Positions 8,305 through 15,329 of a stretch of 64,000 nt of DNA are shown here, in pieces. Origin of the DNA: Clostridia bacterium (GTDB lineage Bacteria > Bacillota > Clostridia > Oscillospirales > CAG-272); NCBI GenBank assembly GCA_017547755.1, contig JAFYOX010000094.1, positions 1-64,000 on the forward strand, given 5' to 3'. Both the position numbers and the translations under genes were made by a program. Under the pieces are notes generated by a model. It did no database searches. It was not told the DNA's origin and saw nothing but the letters and a program-made list of their open reading frames with translations. Positions within the stretch are counted from its first letter, which is position 1; every line of letters starts with the position of its first letter.

Positions 8305-9444
8305 TTATTCTTCGATTTCCGCCAGTGCCTTTGCACGGGCGATGTAGGGCTGGAAGCGTTCGGTCTCGCGGATTTTCTCCATTCCTTTCCAGTGGACCAT
8401 CATGTGATAGATGTCCGTTTTTTCAAACAGCATATAGGCGTGTGCAACATGGAAATACTGATACATCCCGTCCGGAAGGACGATATCCCACGCATGAGCG
8501 TCGTACATCCCGTGTATCCCTTTGATCCCGCCGAACAGTTCGGGATCGCCGGTGTCAAGCGGGGTTCCGTCCGGAATCGCGCACCATTGCTCGTACAGGT
8601 CAAATGCACGTTCAAGCCATGCGTACCCTTCGTCTTCCTCACCGGAATTGAACAGCGACCATGAAATATCGAGAACACAGCGGGCATACCGTCCGCGCCA
8701 GATTTCGGGAATCTCATCTCCGCATCCAAGGAATTCGAGAAATTTCATCTGTTTTTTGCTCCATGAACGCATTCGCTCCCAGTCAAAATGGTCGTGGTTA
8801 TGCCGTACAAGAAAATGACACACCAATTCAAAATTGTTGATCGCGTGCTGAAGAATCGCTTCCTCTTTCCGTCCCTGTATTGCCAGACGTTTTTCGATCA
8901 CTTCTCCACGATATGAGTCATACAACGCCGCACACATCCGTTCCCAGCGATCGAGTTCTTCTTCCGGGCAAATCAAACACATATCGCGGATGGCGTACTC
9001 ACGAATCCACTGGATCGTACATTCGCTCACGATCTTTTCGACATTTTCCCGAAGGATGGGCAGGTATTCCTCCCATTTTTCCTTCGGTAGCTCCGTGATC
9101 GCTTGGGTCAGTTCCTGTGCAATCTTGTATTCTTTCGGATATTTCCGCGTATAGCTGAGAATATATTCCACCCGTTCCACTCTGTCACGGATTTTGTGAT
9201 AGGTATTCCAAAAAACGCTGATATCCTCCCGCTGACCGATCTCGTCATTCCCCATCAGTTCGTCGATCGTCACCTTGAAGTAATTCGCGATCATCGGCAG
9301 CATCGTGATATCCGGATACCCGTCGCCGCACTCCCATTTCGAGATCGCCTGCGGGGATACGCCGAACGCCGACGCCAGCATTTCCTGCGTCATATCCCGG
9401 TCGCGGCGCAGTTTCCGCAGTTTTTCTCCGATCATCAGTTCCAT
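8305..9444 (-). CDS. XRE-family regulator with long helical C-terminal domain (paralogue B)
   Basis: This 379-residue paralogue of the next gene has an HTH at about 5-58 (IGEKLRKLRRDRDMTQEMLASAFGVSPQAISKWECGDGYPDI) and a helical C-terminal region rich in Trp, Glu and Tyr that may be TPR-like. The recognition-helix region differs slightly (SPQAISKW versus SPQSVSKW), so operators may be related. ATG 9444 follows aaaaggaga. The promoter (9490-9518) is near consensus. The regulated genes are unknown; the divergent traX-like gene is the nearest candidate because the two promoters share one intergenic region. Confidence 0.85.
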   Translation of the reverse strand: MELMIGEKLRKLRRDRDMTQEMLASAFGVSPQAISKWECGDGYPDITMLPMIANYFKVTIDELMGNDEIGQREDISVFWNTYHKIRDRVERVEYILSYTRKYPKEYKIAQELTQAITELPKEKWEEYLPILRENVEKIVSECTIQWIREYAIRDMCLICPEEELDRWERMCAALYDSYRGEVIEKRLAIQGRKEEAILQHAINNFELVCHFLVRHNHDHFDWERMRSWSKKQMKFLEFLGCGDEIPEIWRGRYARCVLDISWSLFNSGEEDEGYAWLERAFDLYEQWCAIPDGTPLDTGDPELFGGIKGIHGMYDAHAWDIVLPDGMYQYFHVAHAYMLFEKTDIYHMMVHWKGMEKIRETERFQPYIARAKALAEIEE

Positions 9445-9489
9445 ATACGTTCTCCTTTTCAAAAATCGACGCGGCCACGTCCTGATTTC

Positions 9490-9518
9490 ATTATACTATG
9501 GATCTTTCCCACGGTCAA
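9490..9518 (-). promoter_or_regulatory. promoter of XRE paralogue B
   Basis: On the minus strand, TTGACC (9513-9518), a 17-base spacer and TATAAT (9490-9495) stand 46 bases before the start codon. Confidence 0.7.
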
Positions 9519-9535
9519 GCATCGCATTTTTGCAG

Positions 9536-9560
9536 AAAACTCCACGAAACGTGGAGTTTT
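9536..9560. terminator. hairpin between divergent XRE-B and traX-like promoters
   Basis: The perfect stem aaaactccacg / cgtggagtttt has a 3-base loop. It resembles the hairpin ahead of paralogue A (8271-8297) in shape and in distance from the following promoter. No gene reads into it from either side, so it is either a relic of the duplication or a binding site. Confidence 0.5.
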
Positions 9561-9622
9561 CCCATGTCCCGTGGAAATATGCAGCCTCCCTCTTCCGTTT
9601 TCGGACACTTTCCGAAAAACGG

Positions 9623-9652
9623 TTGCAATCCTCCGTCAGGATGTGCTATAAT
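9623..9652 (+). promoter_or_regulatory. promoter of the traX-like/HAD operon
   Basis: TTGCAA (9623-9628), an 18-base spacer and TATAAT (9647-9652) lie 29 bases before the traX-like start. Confidence 0.65.
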
Positions 9653-9681
9653 GAAGATAAATCGACCAACGGAGGAACATC

Positions 9682-10413
9682 ATGTCGTCCTTTGTACTCA
9701 AACTCATCGCCGCCGTGACGATGTTCATCGACCACGCCGGACTGCTTCTCTTCCCGGATCTGGAATTCATGCGCATCCTCGGCAGACTCGCGTTCCCGAT
9801 CTATGCGTTCTGCATCGCGGAAGGGTTCCGCTATACGAAAAAACGGAAACTGTATTTCCTCCGCGTTTTCATTCTCGGTCTGGTCTGTCAGATCGTTTAC
9901 ACCGTCGTCGACCGGAAACTCTATCTCGGCATTCTGATCGTCTTTTCCATCTCCATCCTGCTGATGGCGTGCCTCGACAGCTTCAAAAAAGCCATGCGCG
10001 GACAGCAGAGCCCCGTCGGCCGTAAATTCGCCGGATGGTTCCGTCTGGAAACCCTTTCGAACACCGGCGACCGTGTGATCACCGGTGCGCTCCTTGCCGC
10101 ATCCGTCCTCACTTCCCTGCTTCTCTGCATGACCGTGGATGTGGACTACGGCTTCTTCGGCATCCTGCTCCCCGTCTTCACGTCCTTCTTTGAAGACCGG
10201 CCGCGCCGCCTCGTCATGTTCACCGCGACCCTGCTCGCCCTGTCCATCGACCTGACCGCCGGCGGATTCATCTACCAGTTCTGGTGCCTGCTTGCCGTCC
10301 CGCTTCTCGCCGTGTACAACGGAAAGCCCGGTAAGTACCGGATGAAATATTTCTTCTACATCTTCTATCCCGCGCACCTCGTGTTCCTCTACGCCCTCGA
10401 TATGTTTTTCTGA
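9682..10413 (+). CDS. TraX-family membrane protein
   Basis: This 243-residue multi-spanning protein begins with the TraX signature: LKLIAAVTMFIDHAGLLLF, then MRILGRLAFPIYAFCIAEGFRYTKKRKLYFLR. I count about seven hydrophobic segments. TraX acetylates F-pilin in enteric plasmids. Chromosomal Firmicutes homologues belong to the wider membrane acyltransferase group and have no known substrate, and no conjugation genes are near. ATG 9682 follows ggagg. The HAD gene starts 21 bases after its stop, so the two are probably co-transcribed. It diverges from XRE paralogue B. Confidence 0.85.
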   Translation: MSSFVLKLIAAVTMFIDHAGLLLFPDLEFMRILGRLAFPIYAFCIAEGFRYTKKRKLYFLRVFILGLVCQIVYTVVDRKLYLGILIVFSISILLMACLDSFKKAMRGQQSPVGRKFAGWFRLETLSNTGDRVITGALLAASVLTSLLLCMTVDVDYGFFGILLPVFTSFFEDRPRRLVMFTATLLALSIDLTAGGFIYQFWCLLAVPLLAVYNGKPGKYRMKYFFYIFYPAHLVFLYALDMFF

Positions 10414-10434
10414 TACCGGAAACAGGAGAAAATC

Positions 10435-11088
10435 ATGTATAAATACGCCCTCTTCGATCTCGACGGGACACTTACCGATCCGTCGCTCGGGATCACCAAC
10501 TCCATCATGCACGCGCTTTCGAAAATGGGACGGGACATTCCGTCCCGCGAATCGCTGTACCGCTTCATCGGACCGCCGCTCGTTCCGGCGTTTCAGGAAT
10601 TCATCGGCATGACGCCGGAAGAAGCGGAACAGGCGGTCGTTTTCTACCGCGAATACTTCTCCGTGAACGGTCTGTTTGAAAACACGCCGTACGCCGGGAT
10701 CACGGAACTTCTGAAAAAACTGAAGGAACACGGTGTGATCCTCGCGGTTGCCACCTCCAAGCCGGAACAGTTCGCCGTCCGGATCATCGAACATTTCGGC
10801 ATGGCGGACGAGTTCACCCTCGTCTGCGGCGCCACGATGGACAGCAGCCGCTCGAAAAAGGGCGACGTCATCGCCTATACGCTCACGAAACTCGGGATCA
10901 CGGACACGGACAAAGCCGACGTCCTGATGATCGGCGACCGTCACCACGATATCGAAGGTGCAAAGGAAAACGGACTTGCATCGGCAGGCGTTCTCTGGGG
11001 CTTCGGCGATGAAAACGAGCTGAAAACCGCCGGTGCGGACGCGATCGCGCACGATATGGACGAACTTTTCAAAATTATCACGGAATAA
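10435..11088 (+). CDS. HAD-superfamily phosphatase (phosphoglycolate phosphatase-like)
   Basis: This 217-residue protein has HAD motif I FDLDGTLTD (nucleophile Asp about residue 8), motif II VATSK, the lysine region around RSKKGD and motif IV MIGDRHHDIEGA. The cap domain (about 16-80) fits the Gph/PpaX subgroup, which hydrolyses small phosphate esters such as 2-phosphoglycolate or pyrophosphate. The physiological substrate cannot be told from sequence. It is the second gene of an operon with the TraX-like gene (aggag RBS) and is followed by a strong bidirectional terminator. Confidence 0.88.
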   Translation: MYKYALFDLDGTLTDPSLGITNSIMHALSKMGRDIPSRESLYRFIGPPLVPAFQEFIGMTPEEAEQAVVFYREYFSVNGLFENTPYAGITELLKKLKEHGVILAVATSKPEQFAVRIIEHFGMADEFTLVCGATMDSSRSKKGDVIAYTLTKLGITDTDKADVLMIGDRHHDIEGAKENGLASAGVLWGFGDENELKTAGADAIAHDMDELFKIITE

Positions 11089-11096
11089 ACGCAAGC

Positions 11097-11127
11097 AAAA
11101 AATCCCCCGGATCGGGGGATTTTTTTA
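11097..11127. terminator. bidirectional intrinsic terminator
   Basis: The perfect stem AATCCCCCG / CGGGGGATT (11101-11121) has an A-run before it and a T-run after it. It serves both the plus-strand HAD gene and the convergent PatB-type gene. Confidence 0.85.
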
Positions 11128-11148
11128 TTTCTTTATCGGGCGGGAATC

Positions 11149-12294
11149 TTACTTCTTGTTTTTTCTCCAGATATCGACCGCTTCTTCCATACGGTCGAGT
11201 GCTTCGATGAGCTGGCTTCTCGGGCAGGCGTAGTTGAAACGAACGTACCGGCTGTAGCCGTAAATTTTACCGGAGCTTACCTTGACCAGCGCGCGCTTCA
11301 GGAAGAAGTCCGCCGGATCTTCCGTACCGAGACCGGTGCAGTCGAGCCAGAGGAGGTAGGTACCTTCGTTGTGCGGCGTCTTGATTTCCGGAATCTTCGC
11401 AAACCGCGCTTCCGCGATGTCACGGTTTTCACGCAGGTAATCACGGAGTTCTTCCTTCCACTGATCGCAGCTTCCGTCGTATGCCTTTTCGTATGCCGCG
11501 AGAGTGATGACGTTGCCGCACGGCTGGAGACCGTCCTGACGGCTGATGAACTTTTCGCGCACACTTTCGTTCGTGATGATCGCAAAGCCCATCGGCAGAC
11601 CGGGGATATTGCAGATTTTGCCCGCGCTCGACAGGGTCACGCTGTACGCCGCCGCGTCGTCGCTGACCGCAAAGTACGGAATGTGACGATCTTCGAGGTC
11701 AAGTTCGCAGTGGATTTCGTCACTGATGACGAGCAGGTGATGTTTCGTGCAGAATGCTTCCAGACGGAGGAGTTCTTCCTTCGTATATACACGGCCGACA
11801 GGATTATGCGGGTTGCAGAGGATCAGGCACTTGATATCGGGCGAAAGCACCGCTTCCAGAGCGTCCATATCCATGCTGTAGTGATTGTTTTCGTCACGCT
11901 TCATCGGAACTTCCACGACCGGAAGCTTTGCTTCCGCGTGCAGATTGCGGATGTGGTCGTACATCGGGATGGAGTACATGAACTTGCCGCCCATCATCTG
12001 CAGAGCCGCAACCACGCCGGGAATAACGCTCGGCACCCAGACGATCCATTCCGGACGGATCGTCACGCCGTACTTCTTCTTGTAATGCGCGATCACATGA
12101 TCCTTCAGCAGATCCTGCGTATAGGGATAGCCGAAATACGGGTGCGCGGCGCGTTCCTGAATTGCCTTGATGACCGGCGGCGCACTTTCGAAGTCCATAT
12201 CCGCTACCCACATCGGCAGAATGCTGCCGGTAACCTCATGCCACTTGACGGAGTCACTGCCCGCTCTGTCCGGGAACTGGTCAAAATCGTACAT
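11149..12294 (-). CDS. MalY/PatB-family PLP C-S lyase or aminotransferase
   Basis: This 381-residue fold-type I PLP enzyme starts YDFDQFPDRAGSDSVKWHEV and carries LPMWVADMDFESAPPV, typical of MalY/PatB. ILCNPHNPVGRVY and ISDEIHCELDL precede the PLP-lysine region (SAGKICNIPGL). Family members cleave cystathionine or cysteine S-conjugates; some also regulate. An upstream in-frame start at 12327 is open but lies inside a repeat copy, so ATG 12294 is preferred. I see no good Shine-Dalgarno because the repeat head begins 12 bases upstream. This leader organisation is unusual. Confidence 0.88.
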   Translation of the reverse strand: MYDFDQFPDRAGSDSVKWHEVTGSILPMWVADMDFESAPPVIKAIQERAAHPYFGYPYTQDLLKDHVIAHYKKKYGVTIRPEWIVWVPSVIPGVVAALQMMGGKFMYSIPMYDHIRNLHAEAKLPVVEVPMKRDENNHYSMDMDALEAVLSPDIKCLILCNPHNPVGRVYTKEELLRLEAFCTKHHLLVISDEIHCELDLEDRHIPYFAVSDDAAAYSVTLSSAGKICNIPGLPMGFAIITNESVREKFISRQDGLQPCGNVITLAAYEKAYDGSCDQWKEELRDYLRENRDIAEARFAKIPEIKTPHNEGTYLLWLDCTGLGTEDPADFFLKRALVKVSSGKIYGYSRYVRFNYACPRSQLIEALDRMEEAVDIWRKNKK

Positions 12295-12306
12295 GGATGT
12301 TTTTTC

Positions 12307-12398
12307 TCGGGAGAACCTTTTTTGCAAAAAAGTTTCCCCCGAACCCCTTTCAAAAAAACTTAATATAAATAAATTTAATAGAGTACGTGCAGATTTTT
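12307..12398 (+). repeat. dispersed palindromic repeat, copy 6, at a start codon
   Basis: The imperfect palindrome cgggagaacctttttt / aaaaaagtttcccccg (12307-12340) is followed by the tail aacccctttcaaaaaaactta (12341-12361) and a distal gtgcagattttt at 12387-12398. Its head faces the PatB-type start codon, and its distal end meets the stop of the next minus-strand gene. Confidence 0.8.
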
Positions 12399-14652
12399 AC
12401 TGAGAGAGTGCGTCGCCGTAGAGTTTTACGGTCAGTCCTTCGAAGCCGACGGGTACGGGCTTGCCGTAGGTGTTCGCCATGCTTCCGGTGACGGAGACTT
12501 CGACGGTGTTTTCGCCGGGCTGTGTCAGTTCGGTGATATCAAGTTCGTACGGCAGGAACAGGAGACGTCCGGCATCCTTGCCGTTGACCTTCACATCGGC
12601 GATGTCATGGATATCCGTGAACGCCAGCTTGACCTTCCGGATGTCGTCACGGCAGGTAAACGTCATATGATCGCCGCCGAGACCGAAGATCTCACGCAGA
12701 TGGAGTTCCGGCGCGGGTTCCTTTGCAAGAGTGATGAGCGCATCCGGATTGATGCCGATGACCTTCACGCTGTGCGGAGGCACGGTTACGGAATATTCGA
12801 AGCCGCGATCCGTCATTTCCGCCGCCATCGGGGAGGTATTGCCGGTGAAGGGATCGAAATCCGACGCCGCACCGTTCTGATCGGTGACAAGTTTTCCGGA
12901 AATTTCGGTTCTGCCTTCGTTCACGAGCAGGAAGAACGGGCATCCGCTCTTGGAAAGGTAGGTAAACCGGAGATTTTCGCTGTTTTCGCCGTCAAAATAC
13001 GACGTACGCTTCACGTGCTTGTCCAGGTAATCGATGAAATTGGAGCTGTTGTGCATCAGACCGCCCTGGATCACACAGCGGCCGATCTTTTCCACGATCG
13101 CCGCATCGATCGGCAGACGGCTGTCCACCAGAAGGATCTTGTAGACATACTGGTCGATGCAGATGGTATCGTCGACCACGCGCGCACGGTTCATCAGATC
13201 GTCGATGGTGAGATAATTGAACGTATAGCCCTTTTTATACAGCGGTTCGACCGGCTTGACCGGAACGTGTTCCGAAGAACAGAGGACCGCCGCGTCCGGA
13301 TGGTTCACGGACGTAGTATTCAGCCACGACAGACGCTTGATGTACATGGCGATCTTGCGGTAATCCTTCCACCAGATGTTGTTCGGACCGACGTCCGGCG
13401 GACGTTCGTCCGACTGTACGGGCGTACGGGTGGAGTAGTAGAACGCGTGCGGAATGATCATATTGCATCCGCGCGCAAACAGGAAGTTGAGGTACCACAT
13501 CATGTTGTCCGGCGTGAAGTTCCACGGATTTCCCGCTTCCCCGCAGACACCGAAGCATTCGTTGGAATTGCGCGATGCGCCCAGATGACGTGCCGTGTCC
13601 GCCGCCAGCTTTGCCATGACGGAATCGGGAGAGGTCAGCGCATTTTCTTCCGTGACCATGCGCCATACGAGATCCTGTCCGGGAACGTCGAACTTCGGCA
13701 GCGTGTCGCAGTCGCCGCTTTCCGCCGGATGTCCCATGAGCGCGACGTTATGACCGCGGCACCAGTCGGACAGCGTCTGATAATACGCGCTGTTCAGGCG
13801 GCAACGGATCGTTTTCTGATAGATTCTCGACGCATTCCGTGCGGTCTTCTTGTCCTTTGTCGGGAACAGAAGCGCCGCGAGATCGAGAAATTCACCGCCG
13901 CATTCGAAGAAATCTTCGAGCAGGTCGTATGTCCAGCTGATCTTTCCCTTCATATCGGCGCCGCGTCCGGCAACGGACGGTTCGTCCGTGAAGAAGCCGA
14001 TGACGGTCTTGCCGAAGAAGCGGGACAGTTTTTCGTAATAGAGATCGTGCGTTTTCTGCGTGAAGAGCTGCACCGCGTACGGGCTCAGGATATCCGCCGC
14101 CTTCGGCGCGTTCGGCTGACCGTCGTCTTCATCCGGGAGAAGTCCGCGGATCGTACCGCCCGTGTAGGTCAGGACAAAGTCGTAGGAAACGTAGGAATCG
14201 TCCCCTTTCGGTGCGTCAAGACGGACGTCTTCGAGCTGTCCCTTTTCATCCAGATGGATCCAGAACCGGTAGAGAATTTCCGCGTCGGCGGGAGTTTCTT
14301 CGGTCTTCACGGCAGTCAGCGCACGTGCCGCAAACCGCGGATCTTCCGCGACCACACGACCGTGTGCGGATCCGGACGGATACATCGCCTCGTCGTACAG
14401 AACGACCATCATGTGACGCCGTTCCGCCGCTTCCAGACAGGCTTCCACCATTTCGAAATATTCGTCGGACAGGTATTCCGTTTCCAGTCCGAGACGCGGA
14501 TGGATCACGAAGCCGTCGATGCCCTTTTTATGAAAATCGTCGATCTGCCGTACAAGTTCGTCCTTGTCCAGTTTGTCGTTCCAGAACCAGAACGGGATCG
14601 GCGTGAACGTATTGCCGGGATTCTTCCACATGGAAGTCAGAATATCGTACAT
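12397..14652 (-). CDS. glycoside hydrolase-like protein (GH106-related TIM barrel)
   Basis: This 751-residue protein starts with PFWFWNDKLDKDELVRQIDDFHKKGIDGFVIHPRLGL and MMVVLYDEAMYPSGSAHGRV, a pattern I associate with GH106-type rhamnosidase-like proteins and relatives. Mid-protein acidic motifs (FFTDEPSVAGRGADMKG, NSNECFGVCGEAGNPWNF) could hold catalytic residues. The C-terminal 150 residues look like a beta-sandwich (VKLAFTDIHDIADVKVNGKDAGRLLFLPYELDI). No signal peptide is seen, so it probably acts on imported oligosaccharides. The substrate is unknown. It has a good promoter (14704-14732) and a gaggaa RBS. No transporter lies beside it. Confidence 0.6.
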   Translation of the reverse strand: MYDILTSMWKNPGNTFTPIPFWFWNDKLDKDELVRQIDDFHKKGIDGFVIHPRLGLETEYLSDEYFEMVEACLEAAERRHMMVVLYDEAMYPSGSAHGRVVAEDPRFAARALTAVKTEETPADAEILYRFWIHLDEKGQLEDVRLDAPKGDDSYVSYDFVLTYTGGTIRGLLPDEDDGQPNAPKAADILSPYAVQLFTQKTHDLYYEKLSRFFGKTVIGFFTDEPSVAGRGADMKGKISWTYDLLEDFFECGGEFLDLAALLFPTKDKKTARNASRIYQKTIRCRLNSAYYQTLSDWCRGHNVALMGHPAESGDCDTLPKFDVPGQDLVWRMVTEENALTSPDSVMAKLAADTARHLGASRNSNECFGVCGEAGNPWNFTPDNMMWYLNFLFARGCNMIIPHAFYYSTRTPVQSDERPPDVGPNNIWWKDYRKIAMYIKRLSWLNTTSVNHPDAAVLCSSEHVPVKPVEPLYKKGYTFNYLTIDDLMNRARVVDDTICIDQYVYKILLVDSRLPIDAAIVEKIGRCVIQGGLMHNSSNFIDYLDKHVKRTSYFDGENSENLRFTYLSKSGCPFFLLVNEGRTEISGKLVTDQNGAASDFDPFTGNTSPMAAEMTDRGFEYSVTVPPHSVKVIGINPDALITLAKEPAPELHLREIFGLGGDHMTFTCRDDIRKVKLAFTDIHDIADVKVNGKDAGRLLFLPYELDITELTQPGENTVEVSVTGSMANTYGKPVPVGFEGLTVKLYGDALSQ

Positions 14653-14703
14653 TCTTTGTATTTCCTCTCAGTTTTTCTCTGTTATGCAAATGTTTCTGAC
14701 ATT

Positions 14704-14732
14704 ATTATATAGCACCTGCCCACCGATTTCAA
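14704..14732 (-). promoter_or_regulatory. promoter of the GH106-like gene
   Basis: On the minus strand, TTGAAA (14727-14732), a 17-base spacer and TATAAT (14704-14709) stand 52 bases before the start codon. Confidence 0.65.
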
Positions 14733-14764
14733 GTCTCCCGTACAATTTCGGGAAAAATAAAATA

Positions 14765-14838
14765 ATAAGGTACCTTATCTATTGACAAAGCCGGACGGAT
14801 ATGCTATACTGTCCGCAGCAAAAAGGTAAGGTACCTTA
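14765..14838 (+). promoter_or_regulatory. marR-ABC promoter flanked by twin palindromic operators
   Basis: The promoter TTGACA (14782-14787), 17-base spacer, TATACT (14805-14810) is bracketed by ataaggtaccttat (14765-14778) just upstream of -35 and taaggtacctta (14827-14838) in the early leader. The perfect shared palindrome taaggtacctta is the size expected for a MarR dimer, so autorepression by the following gene is a strong inference. Confidence 0.85.
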
Positions 14839-14858
14839 TTATTTAACAGGAGGAAAAA

Positions 14859-15296
14859 ATGAAAACCATCGAGGTAGAGATCGTCCGGATGCTCGGCCGG
14901 CTCAACGCTCTTTCCAGACGCGCTCCGACGTCGCCGCAGGAAGTTCCGGAAGCTCCGCGTGCTCACGGACGCGGCCGGATGCTCGGTCTTCTGCACGATC
15001 ACGGTGAAATGAGCCAGTCACAGATCGCCGCCCTTCTCGATATCCGTCCGCAGTCACTGTCGGAAATGCTCACAAAAGCGGAGACCGACGGAGTCATCGT
15101 ACGCCGCCAGTCCACGGAAGACAAACGCCAGACGCTCGTTTCCCTGACGGAACTCGGTCAGAGCCGTGTGGAAACCTTCCGTGAAGTCCACCGGAAGCAC
15201 GCCGAAGAGTTTCTCGATCCGCTGACCGACGACGAAAAAACCGCGCTTGCCGAAATCCTGCGCAAACTCATCGACGCAAAGAAAGAAAACGAATAA
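14859..15296 (+). CDS. MarR-family transcriptional regulator
   Basis: This 145-residue winged-helix protein has a typical MarR core: HGRGRMLGLLHDHGEMSQSQIAALLDIRPQSLSEMLTKAETDGVIVRRQSTEDKRQTLVSLTELGQ, with the wing Asp-Lys-Arg (DKR) intact. It probably represses its own operon through the two palindromes around its promoter and releases on ligand binding. The ABC exporter starts 33 bases after its stop, so regulator and pump form one unit, a common drug-response arrangement. An aggagg RBS sits 6 bases before ATG 14859. The ligand is unknown. Confidence 0.93.
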   Translation: MKTIEVEIVRMLGRLNALSRRAPTSPQEVPEAPRAHGRGRMLGLLHDHGEMSQSQIAALLDIRPQSLSEMLTKAETDGVIVRRQSTEDKRQTLVSLTELGQSRVETFREVHRKHAEEFLDPLTDDEKTALAEILRKLIDAKKENE

Positions 15297-15329
15297 CAAA
15301 AACAATCTCATCTACAGGGAGGATTTATT

